Source: Linum tenue
Lineage: Eukaryota; Streptophyta; Magnoliopsida; Malpighiales; Linaceae
Direction: 5' to 3'
Assembly: GCA_946122785.1 (NCBI GenBank)
Contig: CAMGYJ010000003.1
Location: 26,367,811 to 26,431,810 of the forward strand
Length of the DNA stretch: 64,000 nucleotides
The translations under genes and the position numbers were made by a program. Under the pieces are notes generated by a model. That model worked only from the letters and a program-made list of their open reading frames with translations. It was not told the DNA's origin and ran no database searches. The first letter of the stretch is position 1. Each line of letters begins with the position of its first letter. This document shows positions 12,421 through 24,516 of the stretch, one piece after another.

Positions 12421-14289
12421 GCGGTGGCTTCGATACGTGGTGCGGCGACGTTCCTTTTCTGCACTCCTCTTAATGGGGAAAGTAGATCTCGTCAGTAAAC
12501 TATAGGTGAATAACTATGCATAATATTTTCCCATTTAATCTTTAACCGACGATTTCTCTCTTGTTTTAAGTCAAAATTTAAATTTTTTGTACGGATAAAT
12601 CATATTAATTGCGCTCTTCAAAATGATATTCACTTTATATTTTTTAAACAAAACAAATTAAGGCATTTTTTACCAGTCCATACCATGGTGGTATTGATTG
12701 GTATTAAAATAAGAGTATACAATATGGTAAGAAAGTGTACCACAAGATACCACCCATAATTTTTTCGATCCAAATAGATCATGATTAACTCGTTCCGTCT
12801 GTGCAAATATATTCAAAAACGACTTCAAAACAAAGGAGATGCCATATGTAAGGAGTTGGTAACGAGAGGTATGAAAAAAAACTCTCAAACAATATTGAAA
12901 ATAGATATCATTTTGTAGAGCACAACGAACTTGTTCTATCTGTGCAAAAAAAAAAAATATTAAAATCCAAGTTGGAACAAAGAAGATAAGAGCCGATTAA
13001 GAAAAATAGAGAAAATAAAAATGTCTTTAATTCTCCACTCTTAGATCTGGATTTTCTGAGCCCGCTTAGAAAGTAAGGTCCAAATTTAGTTATGCACCCT
13101 AACAACCCTTATAACGAAATTCGTAGCTTCTATGGAACTCGATAGCGTTTTGAAATATAATCCTCAAACCTCAATCAGTTTAACATAGAACCAATCGATC
13201 TATTAATTAATTTTTAAAAATGAATTTACTAGTCGGCTCCAGCACCCATTAACTTATTCTTGCGCAAACCAACGGTAATATTATCATCAAGGATTATACG
13301 GGTACAAATGTGAAGCATGAGTTTCGCAAGGAAATTGAATCAAACCAGACATGAGGGATATGTGGTTTGGTTATGGTCCAACCAATATTGGTTACTCAAT
13401 TATCGGTTAACTAGTTTGACTTATCAATAATAGAATCGATTACTGACGAGAACTAACGGGTAAATGAGTAATCGATTATTGCTTACCTGACCGGTTAATC
13501 AGATTATCGACACTAAAATCCCCAAATGTCAAAATTGAGTAAAATACCCTTGAAACCTTTTAAATTTTGAAATACGCCATCATACTTAAATGTTTCTTAT
13601 TTTTCTCAAAATTGCTACATCAACCAAACGAACACCACTGCCCAGACTAATTTATGACTAATAGACTACTAGTATGAGTAGACGACTTTGGAACCTTGTT
13701 AACACTCGCGGAGCTATTACCTCCGCGCTGCTATCCCATTGTTCTTTCTTCGAGATTTCCTCTTCCTCTTCCATGTCGTCTTCTTCTTCTTCATTTGTCT
13801 CTCCCTTATGAGCTAATCTCCTTTGTTGTTTGGATGAGATGAACTCTAGCCATGTTTCTTTGAATTGATTGAATCAATATAAATGTAGATGTTTGTTTTC
13901 CTTTGATCGACCATTAACTTATCTTTTGCGTACCAATAATATGATACTAATAGAGAATATAAATATGTGATCAATTAATAATGAACAGACAACTATTATT
14001 CTTTCTTTTTCATTATAAATTACTTTTGAGTTTAGTTTAGGTGTTCGAATAGTTAGAATGATAAATGAGTTGAGCTGGACGAAACCAAGAAATAACCCCT
14101 CACGAGCTCGAGCTGAACTTATAAGCTAATTAATGAGCGGAACTCGAGTAGAGCTCGTGAGGTCAAGTCAAATTAGAGTAAAACATTATCCAAGGTTCGA
14201 CCAAACTTATTTCAGCTCGTCTCATTCACAATCATATCCCGAAGCAATCTTTGAAGTGAGGAGTTAAGGTTCTATCCAACACTCTAATA
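12419..14289. other. AT-rich intergenic sequence
   Basis: No gene recognised. Repeated ATTATCGGTTAACTAGTTT/GGTTAATCAG-like phrases around 13370-13510 suggest a worn transposon end, but no paired terminus was found. Confidence 0.4.
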
Positions 14290-15143
14290 ATCTTCATGGG
14301 CTAAATTACACGTTTGGTCACTCAAATTATACAAATCTTTCACGTTTTCCACCCAAATTACTTTTCTTTCTTATTTGCCACTAACTTTACGAATCGTTTC
14401 ATGGTTGGTCACCGGCCGTTACACTCCGTTAAGTTTGTCCTACGTGGCAGTCAACTATAAAGTTTGACCGTTAACTAGATGACGTGGAAATAAAATAAAA
14501 TAAAATAAAATTTTCTTTCCACCTCATCATTGCACTCATTTTGTCTATATAATTTATCATATTAATAATTTAATAAATTACAAAAATGGACAAATCCAAA
14601 TGCTCATCATCCTCACCTTCACCATCCACTCCATCGTTCAAATGGGCAAATCCAAATGGGCAAATCCAAATGCTCTTCAGAACCCTATTACTATTGATAT
14701 GGCCAGTGAAGAGATGCGGATTCGATGCAATCTAACAACGGCGGGGAATTCAGCTTCGCGTCCTCTCCGAGGACGACGTGGAACCGCGCCGGTGCTGGTC
14801 GCAACGGGCTGCCGAAGATCCAGACGCAGGACAACGACAAGAAGCTGAGCAGCGGCGCCGGCGCCAGAGGAGCGGCGGCGGGAGCAGAGGATTTATGTTA
14901 CGACGACAGTGCGTCCCCGGTGAAAGCTCAGACGCTGGATGAGCTCCATTCGCTCCAGAAGAAGAGATCCACTCCGTCTACCCCAATCACCGCCGACACC
15001 ACCCCAGCCGGCGCTGCCGCAAGTCAGGGCGCCTTCTTCACCGCCGTGTCGGAGGAGGACCGCCAGCGCCAGCAGCTGCAGTCCAATAGGTCCAAAATGA
15101 TTAAACATTTAGTTAACTAATTAGCAAATTGATTTGTTATGAA

Positions 15144-15528
15144 TGTTGATGTGACTTGAATCGGACTATCAGCCGCTACGACTGGTAATCGGGGGCGGTG
15201 GGGTGCGGGGGCAACGCCCCCGGCCCATGGTGTATGGGCTCAATGTTATTTGGGTTCGGGTTCTGGGCCTGGTCTGTAACCATTTCCTTTGCTAGATTGG
15301 ATTAGGTTTAGACCCACATGGAGAAGTACTATAAATACTTCTCATACTCCTCTGTAATCTGTAATCTCCTTGATATAGTGAAATGGCTCTCTCTCGCCCG
15401 TGGACGTAGCTAACACACATCGTGTTAGTGAACCACGTAAATCGTGTGTCTGTTTTCGATTCTCGCTTTCGTATTCTTGCTTTGTCGATTCCGGCGATTT
15501 CCCGATCCGTAGCAGCGCGTTTATAACA
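15144..15528 (+). repeat. 5' LTR of Copia element
   Basis: It holds a TATA-like CTATAAATAC at about 15329-15338 and ends AACA directly before the tRNA primer site. It lacks a block of about 45 bp found in the 3' LTR near the GGGGGCAACGCCCCC palindrome. Confidence 0.9.
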
Positions 15529-15578
15529 AGTGGTATCAGAGCCGCTGGAAATCAGGCTAGGGTTTTTGATTCAGAAGA

Positions 15579-18500
15579 ATGACGTCGGTGAACATGAAGA
15601 TCGAAAAGTTCACGGGGAAGAACAGCTTCGCTATATGGCAGATCAAGATGCAGGCTTTATTAAAACAGCAAGGGCTGTGGGGGCCGCTGTCTGCGAAACA
15701 GAAGAAGGCAGCGGTCGATGACGATGAGTGGAATACCCTGGAGGAGAAGGCCCACTCGACCATCATGCTATCGTTGTCTGATGACGTCATCATTGAAGTC
15801 GCTGCTGAGAAGACTGCCGCGGGCTTGTGGTTGAAACTAGAGTCTGTATATGACGAAGTCTAACCAACAAGCTGCATCTCAAGCAACGGTTGTTCAGCTT
15901 GAGGATGCAAGAAGGTACGCCTTTGAGGGAACATCTCGAACAGCTTAACTCTATTTTGCTGGATCTGCGTAATATAGATGTTCAAGTTGATGACGAGGAT
16001 GCTGCCCTAATCCTGCTGGTTTCTTTGCCGAGTTCATATGAGAATTTCGTTGATTCTTTTATTGCTGGTAAAGAAAGCGTGTCGTTGGAGGATGTCAGGT
16101 CTGCTCTTCATACGAGAGAGATCAGACATAAGGCGTCCGGATCTGGTACAGGTGGTGAGGCATCGGGTTTGGCTGTTACAGGTGGAAAGGGAAAGAAGAA
16201 ATCTGGTAAAGGGAATTCGAGCAAGAATTCCAAGGGTCCCGGTCCACAGCCAGGTGATGCTTGTCACAACTGTAAGGAAGTGGGGCATTGGAAGTACAAC
16301 TGTCCCAAGAGAAGAGGGCAACAGAAGAAACAAGGTTCAGTTGCCGTGGCAGAAGTGGACAACAGTTCTGAAGACGATCTCGCCTTGGCTGTAGATGAGA
16401 AGGCACATCGTGGGATGTGTGGTTTCTGGATACTGCAGCCTCATACCATATGTCTCCGAACAGGGATTGCTTCACAACCTACGAGCAGATAGATGGTGGT
16501 AACGTGGTCATGGCTAATGGAGCTGTCTGCAAGGTTGTTGGAATCGGGTCCATAAAGGTTCGGACACATGATGGTTCGTTCTGTACCGTGAATGATGTCA
16601 GGCATGTTCCACGAATGACAAAGAACCTGATCTCCTTGAGTCTACTCGACAGCAAGGGTTTCAGCTTCAAAGGAAAAGGTGGAGTTGTGTATGTCTGCAA
16701 GGTTCAGGAAGGTACTGAAGGGCGTGAAGCGTGGGACCTTGTATGCATTACAAGGGTCTGTGTTGTCTGGTTCTGCTGCAGTTGCATCGTCTCAGGTTCA
16801 ACAGGAAGATATGACCACTCTCTGGCACATGAGACTGGGGCATATGAGTGAACGGGGATGCAAGTTCTATCGAAGAGGGATCTTCTTTGCGGGCACAAGG
16901 TGCAGAATTTGGAATTCTGTGAGCATTGTGTGTTTGGGAAGCTACATCGCAGCAAGTTTCCCAAGAAGGGTATCCACCGGACGAAGGGGATACTGGATTA
17001 CCTCCACTCCGACTGTTGGGGTCCTTCACGAGTTGAATCCATTGGAGGCAGCAGGTATTTTCTGTCTATTATTGATGATTATTCGAGATTTACTTGGATT
17101 TTCATGATGAAGCAGAAAAGTGAGGCTTTCACGAAGTTCAAGCAGTGGAAGACATTGGTGGAGAATCAGACCGGTAAGAAGATCAAGAAGCTGCGAACGG
17201 ACAATGGTCTGGAGTTCTGCAGTTCTGAGTTCAACGAATTCTGCAAGGATGAAGGGATTGCCCGTCATCGGACTGTTAGAGATACACCCCAGCAGAATGG
17301 CGTTGCAGAAAGGATGAACCAGACATTGTTGGAGAGAGCACGGTGCATGCTCTCTAATGCTGGACTAGAGAGAAGATTCTGGGCAGAAGCAGTAAACATG
17401 GCGTGCTTCCTGATCAACCGTGGACCTCACACAGGTATCGAGTGTAAGACTCCTTATGAGTGTGGTATGGTAAGCCTGCTGATTACTCTTCACTGAAAGT
17501 TTTTGGGTGTCCTGTTTATTATCATGTGGATGAGGGTAAACTGAACCCAAGGGCAAAGAAGGGTGTATTTGTGGGTTACGGAGATGGAGTTAAGGGATTT
17601 CGAGTCTGGTCACCTTCTGAGCATCGAGTTATACTTAGTAGAAATGTGATATTTGATGAGAAGTCTATGTTTAACCCCATGTTGAAGGTTACTGTTGTTG
17701 AAGGTAGCAGGAATGTTGATAAGCAGGTGGAGCTGCAAACTCTCAATGAGAGTGAGTTTGAGCACCAAGGTGGAGAAGATCAACATGATGAGGATGTCTC
17801 TGCAGAGCCAGAAACTTCAGAGTCCAGTGCACGAGCTAACAGTCTATTGCTTCCGGTAGACCGAAGAGAGCGACTGCAGGAGTACCTCCACAGAGGTATG
17901 GCTTCGAGGACATGGCGTATTCATTTCAGGTTGCTGAGGAAGTGGATGCAGGAGAGCCACAGTCCTATAGAGAAGCAGTTTCGGGTGGTGAAGCTGATCA
18001 GTGGCTTGCCGCAATGGGAGATGAGATGGAATCCCATGACAGGAATCAGACTTGGGAGCTAGTCAAACGACCACAGGGAAGGAAGATTGTTACAAACAAG
18101 TGGATCTACAAGAAGAAGGAAGGAATCACTTCTAAAGAGGGCATGAAATTTAAAGCTCGGGTGGTTGCACGAGGCTTCTCGCAGAGGGAAGGAGTTGACT
18201 ACAATGAGATTTTCTCACCAGTGGTCAGACATACTTCGATCAGAGTGCTACTAGCAATAGTGGCACATTATGACTTGGAGCTCGAGCAGCTAGACGTGAA
18301 GACAGCTTTCCTACATGGAGAGTTGGAGGAAGAAATTTACATGACTCAGCCAGAAGGATTCGAGGTTCCGGGAAAAGAAGACTATGTTTGTAAGCTGAAG
18401 AAGTCCTTGTATGGACTTAAGCAATCTCCGAGGCAGTGGTACAAGAGATTTGACAGCTACATGCTTGAGCTGGGCTACAACAGAAGTTGTTGTGTATATC

Positions 18501-19489
18501 ACAGCAAGGCAGAGATGGTTCGATGATATATCTAGTTCTGTATGTGGATGATATGCTCATAGCTGCGAGGTCAAAGTCTGATATCCAGAAGTTAAAGGGG
18601 CTTCTCAGTGCTGAGTTTGAGATGAAGGATTTGGGAGCTGCTCAGAAGATCTTGGGTATGGAGATTTACAGGGACAGGTCGAAGAAGAAGCTTTTCTTGT
18701 CACAGAAGAGCTACATCCAGAAGATATTGTCGAGGTTTGGCATGTCTTCAGCAAAGCCCTTAAATACTCCTAGTGCTTCAAATGTTCATCTATCCTCAGC
18801 TTATACACCGCAGTCAGAGTCTGAGAAGGAGTACATGTCGAGAGTCCCATATGCTAGTGCAGTAGGTAGCTTGATGTACGCTATGGTATGCACTAGACCT
18901 GATCTTGCACATATGTTAGTGTTGTCAGCAGGTTTATGATACAACCTGGGAAGGAGCATTGGCAGGCTGTGAAGAGGATCTTCCGGTACCTTAAGGGTAC
19001 ACCTGATGTGGGGATTAGCTTCGGAAGTGATACAGAGTGCTTGGTGTCTGGGTATTCTGACTCGGACTATGCTGGAGATGTTGACACGAGGAGATCGATG
19101 ACCGGTTATGTATTCACTCTTGGGAGTTCTGTAGTGAGCTGGAAGGCAACTTGCAGTCGGCGGTGACATTGTCTACTACTGAGGCAGAGTATATGGCGTT
19201 GACAGAAGCTGCTAAGGAGGGAATATGGTTGAAGGGACTTGGTGATCTGGGTCTACATCATGATCAGGCAGTTGTATTGCGACAGTTTGAGTGCAATATG
19301 CTTGGCCAAGGATCAAGTCCACCATGAGAGGAGCACATCGACGTGAGGTATCATTTCTTGAGGACAGAGAAGAGGATTAAGGTGAAGAAGGTTGGCACCG
19401 CGGATAATCCTGCTGATATGTTCACGAAGCCGGTTCCACATGGCAAGTTCCAACACTGCTTGGACTTGCTGAATGTCTTGAGTGGGTGA
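15579..19489 (+). pseudogene. Copia gag-pol polyprotein, multiply frameshifted
   Basis: The ATG at 15579 opens a gag (UBN2-type) frame that shifts near 15863. The zinc knuckle CHNCKEVGHWKYNC lies at 16262-16303. The protease motif WFLDTAAS is at about 16420, with the usual Gly replaced by Ala. The pre-integrase motif LWHMRLGHMSERG is near 16820; the integrase shows its D-D-E residues at HSDCWG, RTDNG and GVAERMN (17000-17310). The RT includes KARVVARGFSQREGVDY and the catalytic YVDDMLIA (18541-18564); RNase H follows near 19040-19300, with the terminal TGA at 19487-19489. At least eight frame changes break the polyprotein, so this copy cannot encode its own proteins. Confidence 0.9.
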
Positions 19490-19583
19490 CTCCACCCTAC
19501 GGGGCATTGATGGCGGGAGAGGGAGAAGGAGCAGAGTACATCAGAGATTTCAGAGGAAGAAGATTCAAGTCAAGGTGGAGATT

Positions 19584-20012
19584 TGTTGATGTGACTTGAA
19601 TCGGACTATCAGCCGCTACGACTGGTAATCGGGGGTCTCGCTGCCCGGTCACCGAGTGGGGTCCAGGGGCAATGCCCCGGTGGGGGTGCGGGGCAACGCC
19701 CCCGGCCCACGGTGTATGGGTTCAATGTTATTTGGGTTCGGGTTCTGAGCCTGGTCTGTAACCGTTTTCTTTGCTAGATTGGATTAGGTTTAGACCCACA
19801 TGGAGAAGTACTATAAATACTTCTCATACTCCTCTGTAATCTGTAATCTCCTTGATATAGTGAAATCGGCTCTCTCTCGCCCGTGGACGTAGCTAACACA
19901 CATCGTATTAGTGAACCACGTAAATCGTGTGTCGTGTTTTTGATTCTCGCTTTCGTGTTCTTGCTTTGTCAATTCCGGCGATTTCCCGATCCGTAGCAGC
20001 GCGTTTATAACA
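19584..20012 (+). repeat. 3' LTR of Copia element
   Basis: It matches the 5' LTR apart from scattered substitutions and an extra stretch of about 45 bp around 19635-19680. That stretch carries a second palindrome, GGGGCAATGCCCC, next to GGGGCAACGCCCCC. Confidence 0.9.
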
Positions 20013-20333
20013 ATGAAAAAGAGTCAATTGATTAACGAAAAAAATGAGAAGTGCAGTGCCGTCGCTGACTCGATAGACGGGGCCGAAGGTGGTGAAGGGC
20101 GATTCGGCGAAGAGGTGGAAAGAAAATTTTATTTTTTTTTAATTTCCACGTCATCTAGTTAACGGTCAAACTTTATAGTTGACTGCCACGTAGGACAAAC
20201 TAACGGCCGGTGACCAACCGTGAAAAGATTTGTAAAGTTAGTGGCGAATAAGAATGAAAAGTAATTCGGGTGACAAATGTGAAAGATTTGTATAATTTGA
20301 GTGACCAAACGTGTAATTTAGCCGATCTTCATG

Positions 20334-20937
20334 GTTTAGGAATTTACCCGTTAAAATGAATAACACAACTCAACAAAGAAAATCAGGAGATTAAAAAAAA
20401 TTTAATCTCAGACTATTATGTTGATCCAAAGGCTTAACATTTTGTCAAATGAAACTATGTATAATTTTAAGGCTATGCATTGCATCCGTCACCATTTAAG
20501 AACCTGTGGAATTTTTTTATGGTACACCAAATTCAGAGCCCCCGCGGCAACCGTGTTAGTACTTAGTAATCGTCGGTAGGTTGAAGCGTTGAACGGCGGT
20601 GGAGGAATACACATTTGACATTACACACTGTCGTGGCGGAGCCGTCGAAACTTGGATTTTGTTGCGTCATAAACGTGGCAGAAAAGCTAAAAATAAACTT
20701 CTCGTCGGAGGTCGAATAAACAAACACATAAATTAATTTTACGCCAATTTCGTAGAAAAGAAAGAAACGAACCTAAAATACACCAAAACCAATTGTTTCC
20801 TTGTAGTTGTAGGTTCCTCTTCTTCTCCTCATCTCTTATACACAAAAGAGATCAAACCAAACCCAAAATAAGCCTTTGATTGCAGACAATTCAGAAAGCA
20901 GACGAAGAAAAGTTAGAAGCTTCCTTCTCTTCCTCAA

Positions 20938-20985
<48 letters not shown>

Positions 20986-21148
20986 GCTGTTTGTTGGTCG
21001 CCCAGGCCGCGTTCAACTCATCAACGCCGGCCACCCTCGCCAGCGAATTTATCTGTGATCTTTTGTTTTATTTGATAACAGCAATTCCTTTGATCAATCG
21101 ACATCTTTCCGGCTCGATTCGCGAGTAACCCACCACCACTTAGTACTC
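20334..21148 (+). promoter_or_regulatory. promoter and 5' UTR region of the Rab5 gene, with (CT)n tract
   Basis: No coding frame is supported before the ATG at 21149. A (CT)n run at about 20938-20982 falls in the likely 5' UTR; pyrimidine-rich repeats in this position are common in constitutive plant genes. The transcription start cannot be fixed from sequence. Confidence 0.5.
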
Positions 21149-23654
21149 ATGGCCACCACCGGGAACAAGAACATCAACGCTAAATTGGTGAGTCCTGATT
21201 CCTTATCATCCGTGTTTCAATTGTGGGTTTTGTTAGGTGGGGGTTTTCTCCTTCGCTTTACTACCGATTCAGGGCCGCCGCCGCCCCGATCGTTTGCTGT
21301 GACTGATACAATAGCTTTTTGAGAGGTCTTTCTCTGCTTTTTGGGGGTAATACTGAATTCGGATGTGGGTTTATGTTTTACTCTTCTCGATCTCGTCCGT
21401 GTCGCCCAATTTTACATTTCAATTTTGGAGGTCCATTCTGTTGATGATCGACTTTGCTAGCTAGCGCCTTATACATCTCTGATCAGAGCTCATACAGCTG
21501 TCTCTTTCTCCCAGTTTCTGACTGGCGATTCTTTCAGTACTGCATGTCGTTGTCGGTCTGAACTTTCTGGGCCGTTCCCTTCCGTTGTCGAGGGCTCTTT
21601 AAGCGGCGGATGACTTGCTTATGCTTTCCTTGAGCTTGCTTGTTAATGTCCACCACGATGGGTTTAGAAGCATGGTTCTCTTTTTTGGCTAAACTTGAAT
21701 TAACTACGGCGAATTCAGTTCATTGGACTGTTCGCTGCTACTGCATGTGCACAGCTTATTGAAAGTACCCTTCTTACCTGCCACTTTCATAACTGAGTAT
21801 ATGGGTAGTTCCCGAACAAATCTATCTCTAACAGGGTCATCCTGTAATCTGATTTGCCTGGAAAGGTAGCAAGAACAGTGGAATTTCTTCTGCAGCTCTC
21901 TGGTTTTTGTTCTTTTTACTCAATTGATTGGAAGTTCACTATTCTTAAGTCTAGTTTCAATTGGCACTATAGTTGCTTAACTCTACCCATTAAGAAAGTT
22001 TGTTGTTCAAACATATGTTTTGTTGTTCACCTTTCTTTGTTTGATTTGAGTTTGTCCAGCTAATCTCAATGCGGCTTCTTAAGTAGGTTTCATATAGCTG
22101 CATTTGAAATTAAAGTGGTATTCCGTTGATCGATTGAAAATATGTATCCTAACCAAACTTTAATATGATCCAGGTTCTCCTTGGCGACCCTGGTGCTGGA
22201 AAATCTAGTCTCGTTCTGCGATTTGTCAAAGGGCAGTTTGTTGAGTTTCAGGTTGGTCCAAGGAATAATTTGGAGATTTATAACATAGTCATTGCATCTT
22301 TCATGGTTGGTCTTTAAACTTGAATTTTGTTGTGTTTATTTAGGAATCAACAATTGGTGCTGCCTTCTTTTCACAAACATTGGTTGTGAATGATGCTACT
22401 GTGAAGTTTGAGATATGGGACACAGCAGGTCAAGAGAGATACCACAGCCTTGCACCCATGTACTATCGGGGAGCTGCAGCAGCAATTATTGTGTATGACA
22501 TTACGAATCCGGTGAGTAGCAGTCTATTGTTCCTGACAGTGTCAACTGGAATTGGATTGTTTTTTATTCGTTATGTTCATTGGATATACTTTGTTATTAA
22601 AAAGTTGTTGGATGTTAGCTAAATAGTCATGGTAAGGTTTTGCTTGCTAGTGTATGCATCTTTTCTTTTCCTCGGTTGCTCCAAGCTATTCGTTTATTTA
22701 TGTTCCGAGTTTGCAATTGTGTGTGTCTATTTTTAGGCTGTTATCAAGGCTTCACCTCTGTTGTTTCTTGTAGGCCTCATTTGATCGGGCAAAGAAATGG
22801 GTGCTAGAACTTCAAGCACAAGGTAACTTTTGCTCGTTAAATCTATTAGGAATTGTTCTATTCCCTTAACAGTATATTTCTTTTTGTTGTTTTGTTTAAT
22901 TCATTATGAACCCCCTTTTAGAATTATTGCTTGAATGTAAAACTCATTCGGATTGAGAAGAAGCTTTGTTTTTAAGCATTCCCTGACGGTCTACATTTGT
23001 TCTTGTACATTGTACTGATTTGCTGTGTGTTAATCCAGTTTCTTGTCCAACCTGTTCACATTATATATCTTATCATTGTCATGAAGGTAATCCAAATATG
23101 GTTATGGCTCTGGCTGGGAACAAGGCTGATTTGCTTGATGATAGGAAGGTGGCAGCTGAGGCAAGTGTCTAGACCTGTTGAACTCCTGCACTATTTCTCT
23201 CTCTTTCTTACTTCGTCTGTATGTTTCTTGCCCCTGCCCTGATTTCCATGGCTTTAGGGAAGCAGCGGCAGTAGCTTAAATTTAATACTGGATCATCTTG
23301 TTATTAACATGGTGCGGATTTTTCAGGAGGCACAAGTCTACGCTCAGGAGAATGGCCTTTTCTTTATGGAAACCTCAGCAAAATCTGCAACGAATGTCAA
23401 CGACATTTTCCATGAAATAGGTACCTTGCTTCCGGGATCGAATTTGTTAAATAGAGTTAAAAATGACCATGCACCTTGTTCCGGTGACTGCATATCTGTT
23501 TGTTGCCATGTTTTTCTATTGATTGTTTTGACACTGTATCTTCTTGCTTGCAGCGAAAAGACTACCACGAGTTCAGCCTTCACAGAACCCCGCTGGGATG
23601 GTTCTCACGGATAGACCCGCTGAAAGGGCAGCTAGTGCGACCTGCTGTTCATAA
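21149..23654 (+). CDS. RABF2: Rab5-type small GTPase (RABF2/RHA1-like), seven exons
   Basis: Exons 21149-21187, 22174-22251, 22344-22511, 22774-22822, 23087-23160, 23327-23420 and 23554-23654 sum to 603 nt, encoding 200 residues, the family length. The protein is a prenylated Rab GTPase of the RABF2 (Rab5) group, which directs endosomal and vacuolar trafficking on early and multivesicular endosomes. Visible motifs are the P-loop GDPGAGKSS (17-25), switch I Thr42 in ESTIGAA, WDTAGQE with catalytic Gln69, NKAD (123-126), ETSAK (151-155) and a C-terminal CCS for double geranylgeranylation. All introns are GT-AG except intron 5, which starts GCAAGT. The P-loop Pro19 is unusual beside the Val common in this group. 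No frame damage is seen, so the gene appears functional. Confidence 0.95.
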
Positions 23655-24506
23655 AATGCTGATGTTTCAGTTTCTCCAATATGTACCTTCTGAGTGGCTA
23701 ATCTTCTGGTAGTGAATGCTGAATCGTATTGTAATCCCATTGATTGATCGGTTGGATGGCGTGTGCTAAGACGTGTACATGAATGCTTGATTTGGAAACT
23801 CGGTGAAAGAACAGAATCAGAGTGATTCTGGTGTTTGCTTTATCTGTGTAGTATCCTTTAAAGTACACATGGGTATCCCGGACAAAATGCGAAGACCATT
23901 GTAATTCCCCCCTTTTTCTTTTTGTTATATACTTCTATTACCTGGGTTGCTGATTGTGAGTCTCCGACGACGTCCGTGCTCGTCCTGTTTACGCTGTTAT
24001 ATCATAAATAATAATGTGAGCCGGATGCAAATATTCAATAGCCCCGTTGTGGTCTCAACAGGAAGATAGCTCATTGTTATCTCCACTATGACGATTTAGC
24101 AGTAATATTCTATCTTGGCCTGCAATTAAGTGTAAATGACACATTTGTCATGAATTTTCAAATAATGTAGGTGAGGAGTTACGTAGTCAAACTTCCTTAG
24201 AGTTCCTTTGACTAGCAACCTTGATCCTCAACATATGAGCTACTGGAGCATTGCTAGGTTGATTCATACCATGTGTCTTGGCATTTATCAGGACTAATAT
24301 GCAACAACATGGATCCCACAAATATGTCCTTTAAGTAAGTCGATGCTGATTGATTGATTGATTGATTGATTGAGAATCAATCGTGAGGAACTATCGTGTC
24401 CAGTCTCATCAACCCACGAAGCCAGATTTAAGGATATATCGTTTGAAGATATTCCTCATATTACGTATGCAATCACATCAACAACAAACCAAACAAAGAA
24501 ATGAAA
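23655..24506 (+). other. Rab5 3' UTR and intergenic sequence
   Basis: The first few hundred bases after the stop are presumably 3' UTR. A (TGAT)n microsatellite lies at about 24345-24373. No other feature is seen. Confidence 0.5.
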
Positions 24507-24516
24507 GAGAAAAGAT

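Larger units (their letters stand above)
15144..20012 (+). mobile_element. Copia LTR retrotransposon, TSD ATGAA
   Basis: A 4869-bp element has LTRs at 15144-15528 and 19584-20012, both TGTTGATGTG...TTTATAACA. It is flanked by ATGAA at 15139-15143 and 20013-20017. The primer-binding site TGGTATCAGAGC at 15531-15542 pairs with initiator methionine tRNA, and a purine-rich tract lies just before 19584. Domain order is gag, protease, integrase, RT, RNase H, as in Copia. I counted about ten substitutions plus several indels between the LTRs over 385 bp, so insertion is not recent, perhaps about one million years under common plant rates. Confidence 0.93.
14725..20118 (+). pseudogene. captured 5' part of ATP-dependent PEP carboxykinase gene
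   Basis: Exon 1 (14725-15089, ATG to AATAG|GT) encodes 121 residues including [20 protein letters not shown] and a [12 protein letters not shown] stretch, characteristic of the plant-specific N-terminal extension of cytosolic PEP carboxykinase, the gluconeogenic enzyme converting oxaloacetate to PEP. Exon 2 resumes at 20049 (acceptor AATGAG|AAG) with PSLTR, a stop TAG at 20074-20076 where the family has Glu, then TGPKVVKGDSAK. With this splice the spacing between LQS and SLTR equals that of the enzyme. The capture is therefore genomic DNA with intron 1, not a retrocopy. The Copia element sits in that intron. Catalytic domains are absent, so no enzyme can be made; a 131-residue unspliced frame runs to 15120. 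Confidence 0.82.
14299..20324 (+). mobile_element. Pack-MULE carrying PEP carboxykinase exons, split by a Copia insertion
   Basis: Long terminal inverted repeats of about 200 bp bound the element: the left begins GGCTAAATTACACGTTTGG (14299) and the right ends CCAAACGTGTAATTTAGCC (20323), matching inward through the phrases around 14440 and 20180. The 9-bp flanking repeat ATCTTCATG at 14290-14298 and 20325-20333 fits the Mutator-like superfamily. No transposase is present. Between the TIRs lies a captured host-gene fragment (14725-15089 and 20049-20118), which defines a Pack-MULE. Without the Copia insertion the element would be about 1.15 kb. Confidence 0.87.
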
